The notes beneath the pieces are model-generated. The model ran no database searches, was not told where the DNA came from, and saw only the letters and a program-made list of their open reading frames with translations. Shown here in pieces: positions 56,584-64,000 of a DNA stretch of 64,000 nt. Source of the stretch: JACOND01 sp965202795 (GTDB lineage Bacteria; Bdellovibrionota; Bdellovibrionia; Bdellovibrionales; UBA1609); NCBI GenBank assembly GCA_965202795.1, contig OZ241848.1:124001-188000 (forward strand), written 5' to 3'. How positions within the stretch are numbered: position 1 is the first letter of the stretch; every line of letters starts with the position of its first letter. Position numbers and translations under genes: made by a program.

Positions 56584-57492
56584 ATGGAAAAGGCAAAAAA
56601 AAAGGGCAAAAAGCCAGGGAGGCTGGGAAGGCTGGTTAAAAAGCCGGGCAAAAAGCCGGCGGGGCGGGTTAAACAGCCGGCAAAGCCGGCGGAAAAAATA
56701 AAGCTGGACCGGCATCTGGCGGCGCGCGGGGGGGTGTCCCGCCGCCGGGCGGCGCGGCTGATTTCAGAGGGGCATGCCCTTATAAACGGGCGCCGGGCCG
56801 ATTCCCCGAGGGCTTTGATCGATCCCCGGCGGGACAAAATCCAGCTTATGGGCCGGGAGGTTAAGGCGGGGCCGGCAGCCCCCATTTATCTGATGCTCAA
56901 CAAGCCGGAAAAATCCCTGACCTCCACAACAGATCATAAGGGGCGGCGGACAGTTATGGATTTTATCGGGCGGCAAAAAAGCCGGGTGTTCCCTGTTGGG
57001 CGGCTGGACTGGGACTCTGAGGGGCTTTTGCTCCTCACAAGCGACGGGGAGTTTGCCCAAAAAATCCTTCATCCCAGGCATCAAACAGCAAAAACCTATT
57101 TGGCGCAAATTCAGGGGAAGACATCCCCCTCTCAGAGGGCCAGGCTTTTAAAAGGTGTAAGCCTGCCGGGGGGGCGCGGGCGCGCGCTTTACATAAAGCC
57201 GCTCCCCCGCTCCGGCGCCTCCAGGGAATGGCTGAAAATCATCATAGCCGAGGGGAAAAACCGGCAGATTCGGATGATGCTTCAAAAAATCGGCTTTCGG
57301 GTCAGCAGGCTGCGGCGGACAGCCATCGGCCGCCTGAAACTGAGAAAGCTCCGAAAGGGGGCCTGCATCCGCCTAAAAAAAGAGGAGGCGGAAAAAGCCC
57401 TCCTCCGCCCAAAAGAGCTTTCCAGGCAGGAACGGCCTCAATGGCCGTCCAGACAAACAGGGAGCTTGACCAGCGGCCCCAAACCAGTTTAA
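56584..57492 (+). CDS. rluB: RsuA/RluB-family pseudouridine synthase
   Basis: 302 residues. The N-terminal 40 residues are a Lys/Gly/Pro-rich basic extension. The S4 domain follows at about 40-90 (LDRHLAARGGVSRRRAARLISEGHALING). The catalytic domain has the family's FPVGRLDWDSEGLLLLTSDG, with the catalytic Asp in GRLD, and EGKNRQIRMMLQKIGFRVSRLRRTAIG. It modifies a uridine in 23S rRNA (RluB) or 16S rRNA (RsuA); the basic extension favours the RluB/RluE group. The last 20 residues are encoded by a dispersed palindromic repeat that has replaced or extended the normal C-terminus. Confidence 0.9.
   Translation: MEKAKKKGKKPGRLGRLVKKPGKKPAGRVKQPAKPAEKIKLDRHLAARGGVSRRRAARLISEGHALINGRRADSPRALIDPRRDKIQLMGREVKAGPAAPIYLMLNKPEKSLTSTTDHKGRRTVMDFIGRQKSRVFPVGRLDWDSEGLLLLTSDGEFAQKILHPRHQTAKTYLAQIQGKTSPSQRARLLKGVSLPGGRGRALYIKPLPRSGASREWLKIIIAEGKNRQIRMMLQKIGFRVSRLRRTAIGRLKLRKLRKGACIRLKKEEAEKALLRPKELSRQERPQWPSRQTGSLTSGPKPV
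57428..57471 (+). repeat. Dispersed palindromic repeat forming the C-terminus of RluB
   Basis: GGAACGGCC, 4 nt, GGCCGTCCAG, AC, AAACAGG, then AGCTTGACC. Here the repeat is read in a third frame (Q-E-R-P-Q-W-P-S-R-Q-T-G), unlike the frames used in alr and bamA. Confidence 0.85.
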
Positions 57493-57556
57493 GAGAGAGG
57501 CTGCCGCGCCAAAAGCCTTGCGCCTGAAACAACCCCCCCGGCGCGCAAAAAAGCCA

Positions 57557-59617
57557 ATGCAGCCCCCAGACAAAAGCAAAGCGGCGGCCAAAGGCGCGCC
57601 GCTCCCTGTCCTGAACAGGCTCTCTCCGCAGCCTTCCGGGCCGCCAAAGTTTTTTGTGGCTCTGACAGACGACTCGGGCAAACAGTTTGCCCTTTCCGAT
57701 CCGCGGGCTGTCCGCGCGCTTGTGGCCTGCATGGATATGGAGGCCGCGATTGGCGGCGCCGCCAGCCACTGGGGCGGCCCGGCGGGGTTTGCGGAGATTA
57801 TGTCGGGCGTGTTTGGCCTTGCCTTTGACGAAGCGGGAGGGGCCGGCCTCCCTTATTTTGAGCGCTTTCACATCATCAACGACGCCGGCCACTGCGAAAA
57901 CGGGCTTTACGCCCTGAAATTCAATTATGGCATGGCCGGGATCCGGCTCGCAGATCTAAAGAATTTTCGCTCTCTGAAAAGCCGGCTCACCGGCCATGGC
58001 GAGCGCCATGTTTTCCCCAAAGGGGTTTATTTAAGCAACGGGCCGCTCGGATCCACTGCGGCGCAGGCGCAGGGGCTGGCCATGGCCGACAGGCTTCTTG
58101 GCCGCAAAAGGCTCTGCATTTTGACGATAAGCGACGGCGCCTGCATGGAGGGCGAGGCAAAGGAAAGCTTTGCCGCCATCCCCGGCCTGGCCGCGCGGGG
58201 GCAAATCAGCCCCTTTCTGATGATCATCAGCGACAACAACCGCAAGCTGAGCGGCCCGATTGACGGGGACAGTTTTTCCCTCCAGCCGGTTTTCCAAAGC
58301 CTGAAAAGCCTGGGCTGGGACACAAGAGTCATCCCCCGCGGAAACAATTTGCGGGAGGTTTTTCTGGGCATTCAAAAGGCCTTTCAAGATTTGCTGAAAA
58401 AGGGCCGGCCCGCGGAGGCCCCCCCCATAGCCCTCGCGGCCAAAACCATCAAGGGCTTTGGAGTCAGGGCCACAGAAACATCCCGCTCAGGCGGCCATGG
58501 CTTTCCGCTGAAAGATCCAATGGGCCTGAGGGCTTTTGTGGAGGAAATTTATGGCGGGGCCGCCCCCCCGCCTCTGATCGCGGACTGGATCAAAGAGCTT
58601 GAGTCAAAAGCCGGCCCTGCCGCTCAAAAGCCAAAAAAATCCCCGCCGCTTAAAAAAGTCCAGGAGGGGATCTCCCGCGCCCTGACAGAGCAAAAGCAAA
58701 AAGGCCTGCCTTTGATCTCCATAAGCGCTGACCTGCCAGGCTCCACAGGCGCCGCCGCCTTCCGAAAACGCTTCCCGGAAAGCTCTTTTGACATGGGGGT
58801 GGCTGAGGCCAACATGATCAGCGCGGCAGCGGGCTTTTCGCTGCAGGGGTTTATCCCTGTGGCTGACACTTTTGCCCAGTTTGCTGTCAGCAAGGGCGCG
58901 CTCCCCCTTTTAATGGCCGCGCTGTCGGAGGCGCCTGTGATTGGGCTGTTTTCGCATGCGGGCCTGCAGGACGCGGCGGACGGCGCCTCGCATCAGGCGC
59001 TTTCCTATATTGCCCAGACCTGCGCCATCCCGCGGACAGACATTTACTGCCTAAGCTCTGCCATGGAGGCTTACTGCCTGCTCTCCCAGGCCATTGAAAG
59101 CTTTGCCCATGAAAGAAAAGCCGGGCAAATCCCCCGCGCGCGGATTTTCTTTTTTGGGCGGGAGGTTTTTCCTGAAAGCCTTGGAAGGCTCCCGCCCGAA
59201 GCCTATAAGCTGGGCAAATCCCAGGCTTTTCGCTTTGAGGGAAAGGCTCCCGTTTTGATTGTGAGCTGCGGCCCCCTGACAAGCGAGGCGCTGAAGGCGG
59301 CGGAGAGCCTGAAGCTCAAGGGCCGCGGCGCCACAGTGATCAACAGCTCTTCGGTCAGCAGCCCCGACACAAAAGCCATAGCGCGGGCCTTGGAGCAGAG
59401 CGGCGGGCGGCTCATAACAGCTGAAGATCATCAGATCAAGGGGGGGATGGGCTCGCTTTTGATCTCCGCCCTCGCAAGGGAGGGGGTTTTCCCCTCAAAA
59501 TGGAAGGCTCTTGGGGTTGATGGGGGGTTTGGACGCAGCGCCTTGCGGGCGGCGGGCCTTTACCGCCGCTTTGGCCTGGACAGCCGCGCCATAGAGGAGG
59601 CCGCGCTAAGCCTTTAG
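57557..59617 (+). CDS. tkt: Transketolase
   Basis: 686 residues from the ATG at 57557 (a TTG at 57518 is a possible earlier start). This thiamine-diphosphate enzyme moves two-carbon units in the pentose phosphate pathway. The N-terminal TPP-binding region has LGSTAAQAQGLAMADRLLG and the metal/TPP motif SDGACMEGEAKES, then SDNNRKLSG (a GDG-to-SDG variant). The pyrimidine-binding domain has DMGVAEANMISAAAGFSLQGFIPV, with the catalytic Glu in AEANM. The C-terminal domain holds TAEDHQIKGGMGSLL. It is divergent from E. coli TktA, closer in style to archaeal and delta-type enzymes, so a 1-deoxyxylulose-type specificity is not fully excluded. Confidence 0.85.
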   Translation: MQPPDKSKAAAKGAPLPVLNRLSPQPSGPPKFFVALTDDSGKQFALSDPRAVRALVACMDMEAAIGGAASHWGGPAGFAEIMSGVFGLAFDEAGGAGLPYFERFHIINDAGHCENGLYALKFNYGMAGIRLADLKNFRSLKSRLTGHGERHVFPKGVYLSNGPLGSTAAQAQGLAMADRLLGRKRLCILTISDGACMEGEAKESFAAIPGLAARGQISPFLMIISDNNRKLSGPIDGDSFSLQPVFQSLKSLGWDTRVIPRGNNLREVFLGIQKAFQDLLKKGRPAEAPPIALAAKTIKGFGVRATETSRSGGHGFPLKDPMGLRAFVEEIYGGAAPPPLIADWIKELESKAGPAAQKPKKSPPLKKVQEGISRALTEQKQKGLPLISISADLPGSTGAAAFRKRFPESSFDMGVAEANMISAAAGFSLQGFIPVADTFAQFAVSKGALPLLMAALSEAPVIGLFSHAGLQDAADGASHQALSYIAQTCAIPRTDIYCLSSAMEAYCLLSQAIESFAHERKAGQIPRARIFFFGREVFPESLGRLPPEAYKLGKSQAFRFEGKAPVLIVSCGPLTSEALKAAESLKLKGRGATVINSSSVSSPDTKAIARALEQSGGRLITAEDHQIKGGMGSLLISALAREGVFPSKWKALGVDGGFGRSALRAAGLYRRFGLDSRAIEEAALSL

Positions 59618-59632
59618 CGCGGAAATTCATAA

Positions 59633-62263
59633 ATGAAAAACCCCTTCTGTCTGGCCTTGAATGCTGCTGCGGCCTTCCTAAGCCGCGCGGCGGGAAGACA
59701 AAATTTTCGCTGTGTTTTGCCCCTGGCCCTGGCTGCCCTTCTAACTGCCGAAAGCGGAATGGCCGAGAAGCCGGCCCAGCAAACCGGCGCGGCCGCCCGC
59801 CCGATCGGTCTGGCCCGCCTTCTTAAGGGAAATCCGGCAGCCGGAAAGGTGTCTGTCAGGGGCCATCAGTTTCTAAAAGAGGACATGATCCGGCCCCATA
59901 TCCGCCTGAAGGCCGGCCGGCCCTTTCGCCTTGAGACTGTCAGGGCGGATGTCCGCCGGCTGTTTGATCTGGGCTTTTTTGAGGATATTGAGGTCCATGC
60001 GGAGCCTCTTCCCGGAGGCGCCATCCATGTGATTTACCAGTTGAAAGAGCGGCCCATGCTGGAAAAGCTGGAGTTTAAAGGCAGCAGGCATGTCAAGCCA
60101 GAGGATTTGCGGGAGCTTTCCAAGATCAGCGAATCGGAGTTTTTGAGCCCCTCCGCGCTTAGGGAAACCCTTTCCGCCATCAGGGAAAAATACAAAAAAG
60201 AGGGGTATTTTCTGGCTGATGTGTCCTATAAAATCATCCCCTTAAAAGAAAAAGATGAGGGAGGGCGGCGCCAAAAAAAATCCAAGCTTGTCATTGAGAT
60301 AGAGGAAAACAGCAAAATCATTGTTCGGAGCGTCAATTTTATCGGAAACCGCAGAATCCCCTCAAAGGATCTAAAGGCCTTTATGGCCCTGAAAGAGAGG
60401 GATGTTTTGTCTCTGCTGGGAGGCGCGGCGGGCAGCTACAGCCCTGAGGCCATGGACAGGGATTTGCGGGCGCTTGAGTATTATTACCGGGACAGGGGCT
60501 TTCTGAATGTCCGGCTGGAAAAGCCGGAAATCTCCATATCCCCCGATCAAAGGGAGATTTATATCAGCATTGCGGTCTCTGAAGGCCCTCAGTTTACAGT
60601 CTCCGCTGTGGAGTTTCCAGGGGATGAAATTGTCCCGGCGGAGCGGGCTGCCGGGCGCCTTTCCCTCAAAGAGGGGAAGCCTTTTTCCCTCGGCAGCCTC
60701 CACAAAGATTTAGAGCTTGTCAAAAGCCTCTATGGCCAAAAAGGCTATGCCTTTGCCGAGGTCCGGCCCCGGATCTCCCCTGATCCCCTGAGGGAAAGCG
60801 CTGTCCGTGTCATCTATGAGGCGAAAAAGGGGGAGCGTTACAAAACAGGGCGGATCATTGTCCGCGGCAACAGCAAAATAAGGGACAGGGCGCTTTTGCG
60901 GCGGCTGGGGCTGATGGAGGGGGAGATTTATGACGAAAGCAAAAAAAAACTGGCCGAGGCGCTTCTGCGGCAGACAGGCTACTTTGAGTCTGTGGACCTG
61001 GCGCTGAAAAAGCGAAAGGCCGCTGAGGGAGGCCCGGCGGCGGCGGACCTTCTGCTGACAGTCAGGGAAAAAGAAACCACGGGCGAGTTTCAGGCCATCG
61101 GAGGCTATGACACTTACTCCAAGCTGTTTGTCCGCCTCCGGCTGAAAAACAACAGCCTGTTCGGCCTGGACCATTCGCTTTTTCTGGAGATGAACTTTAA
61201 CCGCTATCAGGAGATGCTGTCCCTTCGCTATATAAATCCCTATTTTTTGGACACAGACTGGAATTTCGGCTTTGAGCTTTTTAACACCGGCGACAGCGAG
61301 CTGAGCGGCCTGGGCTATGCCGGGCAGTCAAATTTCTTTTCCCAGCAGCAGGAGTTTTACTCCTCTTACTCGCGGGTCAACACCGGGTTTTCCGTCTCCT
61401 TTGGACGGCGCCTGACGCCTTTTTTTGACGCGCTTTTAAAATACCGGCTGCAGAGGCAGTCCCTTTCGGGGGATTCCCTTTTGTTTATCAGAAAGCTGCC
61501 CCTTTTGCGCCCGGTTTTTCAGTTTTTGTTTGGAGAGGCCTCCGGCAGCAGCGGGCTTCCGATTTTTGATGACATTTTTCCACTGGAGGAGGGCGAGGGA
61601 ATCAACAGCTCAATTTCCGGCATTTTTGAGTATGACCGGCGAAACGACCGGCTGTCCGCCTCAAAGGGCTATTACGGGCGGGCCTCTTTGGAGTATTCAG
61701 GGCTTGGAGGCGATTTTGACTATTTAAAGGCCCATGCCGCGATCCGCCGCTACCAGCCTCTTGTTTGGGGGCTGGTTTTAAAAACCTCTTTGAATTACGG
61801 CGCGCTGCTCCCCGCCGGCGGGGCCAAAAAGCCTCTTTTTACTGAATTGTTTAAGCTGGGCGGCTCCCACAGCCTGCGGGGCTTTCCCATAAACTCTGTG
61901 GCGCCGAGAAAATACTCCCAGGACGCCTACAATTACGCTGTGAAGGAGGGCTTTAAGCATCCCCGGCGCTTTGCGGAGCAGCCTTACGGGGGGAGCCGGA
62001 TGTTTTATTTTAACGGGGAGCTGGAGTTCCCGCTGATTTCCAGGGCGCGGCTGCGGGGGGCGGTTTTTTTTGATATGGGGGAGGCCAATGACAAGCTGAG
62101 CTTTCATCCCAGCCGGGGGCTTCGGGCCAACACCGGATTTGGGCTTCGCTGGGCCTCTCCAATGGGGCCGGTCCGGCTGGACTGGGGGGTCCCCTTCCAG
62201 ATAAAAGAGGAGTATGGAGAGAAAAATCTGGAGTTTCACTTCAGCATGGGAAGCCCGTTTTAG
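59633..62263 (+). CDS. bamA: Outer-membrane protein assembly factor BamA
   Basis: 876 residues. A signal sequence (hydrophobic part near residues 28-40) follows an unusually long N-terminal segment. POTRA domains run from about 66 to 470 (e.g. VRGHQFLKEDMIRPHIRLKAGRPF, VRSVNFIGNRRIPSKDLKAFM, GRIIVRGNSKIRDRALLRRLG). The 16-strand Omp85 barrel then starts at FQAIGGYDTYSKLF. It carries the loop-6 motif LRGFP and closes with LEFHFSMGSPF, a proper outer-membrane C-terminal Phe. It inserts beta-barrel proteins. Residues 42-55 come from a dispersed palindromic repeat placed between the signal peptide and POTRA1. skp follows, as in many diderms. Confidence 0.97.
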   Translation: MKNPFCLALNAAAAFLSRAAGRQNFRCVLPLALAALLTAESGMAEKPAQQTGAAARPIGLARLLKGNPAAGKVSVRGHQFLKEDMIRPHIRLKAGRPFRLETVRADVRRLFDLGFFEDIEVHAEPLPGGAIHVIYQLKERPMLEKLEFKGSRHVKPEDLRELSKISESEFLSPSALRETLSAIREKYKKEGYFLADVSYKIIPLKEKDEGGRRQKKSKLVIEIEENSKIIVRSVNFIGNRRIPSKDLKAFMALKERDVLSLLGGAAGSYSPEAMDRDLRALEYYYRDRGFLNVRLEKPEISISPDQREIYISIAVSEGPQFTVSAVEFPGDEIVPAERAAGRLSLKEGKPFSLGSLHKDLELVKSLYGQKGYAFAEVRPRISPDPLRESAVRVIYEAKKGERYKTGRIIVRGNSKIRDRALLRRLGLMEGEIYDESKKKLAEALLRQTGYFESVDLALKKRKAAEGGPAAADLLLTVREKETTGEFQAIGGYDTYSKLFVRLRLKNNSLFGLDHSLFLEMNFNRYQEMLSLRYINPYFLDTDWNFGFELFNTGDSELSGLGYAGQSNFFSQQQEFYSSYSRVNTGFSVSFGRRLTPFFDALLKYRLQRQSLSGDSLLFIRKLPLLRPVFQFLFGEASGSSGLPIFDDIFPLEEGEGINSSISGIFEYDRRNDRLSASKGYYGRASLEYSGLGGDFDYLKAHAAIRRYQPLVWGLVLKTSLNYGALLPAGGAKKPLFTELFKLGGSHSLRGFPINSVAPRKYSQDAYNYAVKEGFKHPRRFAEQPYGGSRMFYFNGELEFPLISRARLRGAVFFDMGEANDKLSFHPSRGLRANTGFGLRWASPMGPVRLDWGVPFQIKEEYGEKNLEFHFSMGSPF
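59756..59796 (+). repeat. Dispersed palindromic repeat in the N-terminal part of bamA
   Basis: GGAATGGCC, 3-4 nt, GCCGGCCCAG, C, AAACCGG, then GCGCGGCC. It is read as A-E-K-P-A-Q-Q-T, the same frame as the A-R-P-A-Q-Q copies in the HNH gene. It lies in the linker after the signal peptide, where an insertion would be tolerated. Confidence 0.8.
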
Positions 62264-62390
62264 GCCGCCGGGATCTTTTTAGTTGACCGCGGCGGAAAAA
62301 GCTTTAGTTTGAGGAGAAGGGCGGGCTGGCTCTGCCGCGCCCGCCTGGAAACAGCCGGGGAAGGCAAAAAAGGCAAATAGGGAGGCAAAA

Positions 62391-62945
62391 ATGGAGAGAC
62401 AGCGGAATATGAGGCATCGCGGGATGGCGGCTTTGGCCGCGCTGGGCTTGTTGCCGGGGATTGTTTTCGGCCATGGCGCGGCGGCTCATAATGCGGAGGC
62501 CAAGATCGGATATGTCAACGCGCCCAAGGCCATTGAGACCGCAAAGCATGGGAAGCGGGTCAAGGCTCAGCTGGAGCGCGAGCTGGAGCGCGCGAAAAAA
62601 AGCATGGCGGACATTGAAAACAGCCTGAAAAAAGAAAAAGAGAGCCTGGAAAAACAGGCCCCTCTGCTTTCGGAAAAGGCAAGAGCCCAAAAAATCCAGC
62701 AGTTTCAGCAGAGGGTGATCGAGTCGCAAAAGAAAATGGAGGACAGGCAGCGAAAGCTGCAGGCCCTGGAAAAGCGGCTCATGGGGCCTGTCATTGAAAA
62801 TCTGAAGGCTGTGATTGGCGAGCTGGCGAAAAAAGAGGGCTATCAGGTGATTTACGATTCTGGCGGAAAAGACATCCTCTGGGTCTCCCCCGGCGCTGAT
62901 CTGACGGCCAGGGCGGTGTCGCTCCTCAACAAGCGGCTCAAATAA
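62391..62945 (+). CDS. skp: OmpH/Skp-family periplasmic chaperone
   Basis: 184 residues with a signal peptide (residues 10-30). The mature part begins with the family's KIGYVNAPKAIE, then a long coiled-coil (residues 60-130; AKKSMADIENSLKKEKESLEKQ and so on) that forms the jellyfish-like tentacles. It ends with a beta-strand segment YQVIYDSGGKDILWVSPGADLT. It holds unfolded outer-membrane proteins on the way to BamA, whose gene is directly upstream. GGGAGG before the ATG is a good Shine-Dalgarno. Confidence 0.93.
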   Translation: MERQRNMRHRGMAALAALGLLPGIVFGHGAAAHNAEAKIGYVNAPKAIETAKHGKRVKAQLERELERAKKSMADIENSLKKEKESLEKQAPLLSEKARAQKIQQFQQRVIESQKKMEDRQRKLQALEKRLMGPVIENLKAVIGELAKKEGYQVIYDSGGKDILWVSPGADLTARAVSLLNKRLK

Positions 62946-62959
62946 GGGCCTCGGCTTTG

Positions 62960-62999
62960 GCCGCGCGGGGCTTTTGGCGCGGCGGCCCCTGTTTTTTTT
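62960..62999 (+). terminator. Probable Rho-independent terminator after skp
   Basis: A stem GCCGCGC (62960-62966) / GCGCGGC (62977-62983) with a 10-nt loop, followed by GGCCCC and a run of eight T from 62992. The T-run is a few bases past the stem, or belongs to an alternative GGGGC / GCCCC pairing. Confidence 0.5.
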
Positions 63000-63066
63000 G
63001 GGGGCTAAAAAAAAACAAAATACAACAGGCGGCGAAGCCGCGGGGCGGAAAGCCGGGCGGCGCGGC

Positions 63067-64000
63067 ATGAAAAAGCTCATTATCAGCCCCGCCTCCCCCT
63101 CAAAGCCGCCCCTGCCGCCCCTGCCGCCCCTTGTCCTGACCATAGGCTGCTTTGACGGCATTCATCTTGGGCACCAAAGCCTGATCAGAGCGCTCAAAGC
63201 GGAGGCTCAAAGCCTTAAGGCAAAATCCTGCCTCTGCCTCCTGGATCCTCACCCCCAAAAGACGCTGAATCCGGGCGGAGGGTTTCAAAGGCTTTGCGCC
63301 GTTAAAGAAACAGAAACGCTGCTCCGGCCCTGGGGGCTGGATTACTTTGGAATCATTAATTTCACGCGGAAATTCTCCCAGACGCCGCCGGAGGATTTTC
63401 TGCGGCTGTTTGTCAAGCCCCGGCTCAAGCCTAAAAAAATCATTGCGGGCCATGATTTTTCATTTGGCGCGGGCGGCAGCGGGGATTTCCGCCTTTTAAA
63501 ACGGCTGGGCCGGGAGCTGGGGATTTCGGCCCGGCAAATTCCGCCGGCCCTTTATAAAAAGGAGCCGGTCTCCAGCTCCCGGATCCGCCGCGCCCTGACT
63601 CTCGGCCGGATGGAGCTGGCGGCGGCCATGCTGGGGCGGCCGTTTTCTATTCGCGGCCCGGTCAAAAAGGGCGAAGGCCGGGGAAGCCGGCTCGGCTTTC
63701 CCACGGCCAATCTTTGTTTGAAAGGGAAATTTCTGCCCAAAAAGGGCGTATACGCCGCAAAAGCTCAAATCATCAAAAAGGGGGGAAGGGGGAGGGGGCG
63801 CCCTTTGGGCCTGTGGAGAAAAGCAGCGGTCAATATCGGCTGCCGCCCGACCTTTCGCAGCGCCCGCCCGGCGGAGGCCCTGGCGGAGGCCCACATCATC
63901 CGGGAATCCGCAGATCCCGCCGCCATCAGTGATTTGCGCGGGGCGGAGCTGGAGCTGGACCTGATCCGCTTCCTCCGCGAAGAAAGGGCTTTTGCCGGCC
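63067..64000 (+). CDS. ribF: Bifunctional riboflavin kinase/FMN adenylyltransferase (RibF), partial
   Basis: Opens at the ATG at 63067 and is still open at the window edge (311 residues seen). The N-terminal FAD synthetase domain has TIGCFDGIHLGHQSLI, KIIAGHDFSFGAGGSG and VSSSRIRRAL. The riboflavin kinase domain begins with GRPFSIRGPVKKGEGRGSRLGFPTANL, with the nucleotide-binding PTAN motif, and continues with AAVNIGCRPTF. It makes FMN and then FAD from riboflavin. A Pro/Leu-rich repeat (PPLPPLPPL, residues 15-23) before the first strand is unusual. Confidence 0.95.
   Translation, partial: MKKLIISPASPSKPPLPPLPPLVLTIGCFDGIHLGHQSLIRALKAEAQSLKAKSCLCLLDPHPQKTLNPGGGFQRLCAVKETETLLRPWGLDYFGIINFTRKFSQTPPEDFLRLFVKPRLKPKKIIAGHDFSFGAGGSGDFRLLKRLGRELGISARQIPPALYKKEPVSSSRIRRALTLGRMELAAAMLGRPFSIRGPVKKGEGRGSRLGFPTANLCLKGKFLPKKGVYAAKAQIIKKGGRGRGRPLGLWRKAAVNIGCRPTFRSARPAEALAEAHIIRESADPAAISDLRGAELELDLIRFLREERAFAG

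Noticed and set aside
1..64000. tRNA, rRNA or insertion-sequence transposase genes
   Set aside because: None was recognised on either strand; absence by eye is not proof for tRNAs, which a covariance search would settle.

Overview
The window comes from a GC-rich, diderm (Gram-negative) bacterium. It carries BamA and a Skp/OmpH chaperone, a LolC/E-type lipoprotein-release permease, lipobox proteins and a cytosolic AmpD-like amidase. Several traits recall the Bdellovibrionota/Oligoflexia and other former 'delta' proteobacteria: type-B succinate/fumarate dehydrogenase subunits, BatC/BatD/BatE-like proteins, a large met-zincin-type lipoprotein protease, and an HNH protein with a DUF222-like N-terminus. 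That placement is inference; no rRNA or tRNA gene was seen.

Layout. 1-4.4 kb: a very large lipoprotein metalloprotease (minus strand, runs off the left edge). 4.5-12.6 kb: plus-strand genes for AmpD, SdhA, a BatE-like SH3 protein, a cNMP-binding protein, an AI-2E permease, LolC/E and a secreted EEP hydrolase. 12.7-14.2 kb: scramblase-like protein and SdhC (minus). 14.5-21.0 kb: EtfB, EtfA, BatC, BatD, RNase G. 21.0-24.4 kb: AspRS, a secreted beta-helix-like protein and a degenerate PP2C-like protein (minus). 24.6-32.9 kb: kinase-like ATPase, small unknown, Alr, PurH, GYF/TPR protein, Nudix. 32.9-39.5 kb: LspA with a HAMP-like extension, RluD, membrane protein, a PilZ-like protein, GlpX, Ugd. 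39.7-51.9 kb: an accessory block of secreted or Cys-rich proteins, an HNH gene, a duplicated gene pair, and a protease-Sel1 protein. 51.9-64 kb: FtsI-like PBP, AAA/DUF4143 ATPase, Cys-rich secreted protein, RluB, transketolase, BamA, Skp, and RibF (runs off the right edge).

The most striking feature is a family of short dispersed palindromic repeats. Its core is GGAACGGCC, about 3 nt, GGCCGGCCCA, 2 nt, AAACA; the long form is about 66-71 bp. I count more than 20 copies on both strands. Many are intergenic, some in tandem. Others lie inside reading frames (alr, bamA, the end of rluB, the start of the BatE-like gene, and several in the HNH gene), and are read in at least three different frames. 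This resembles the behaviour of Rickettsia palindromic elements and is the best candidate here for something undescribed. A roughly 2 kb segmental duplication (46.35-48.49 kb copying 42.29-45.15 kb) is loaded with the same repeats.

Functionally the core genes cover envelope biogenesis (bamA, skp, lolC, lspA, ampD, ftsI-like, alr, batC/D), respiration (sdhA, sdhC, etfAB), RNA work (rng, rluD, rluB, aspS), and central metabolism (tkt, glpX, ugd, purH, ribF). Usual operons are split: sdhC is 6 kb from sdhA and on the other strand, no sdhB is seen, and the BatE-like gene is 9 kb from batCD.
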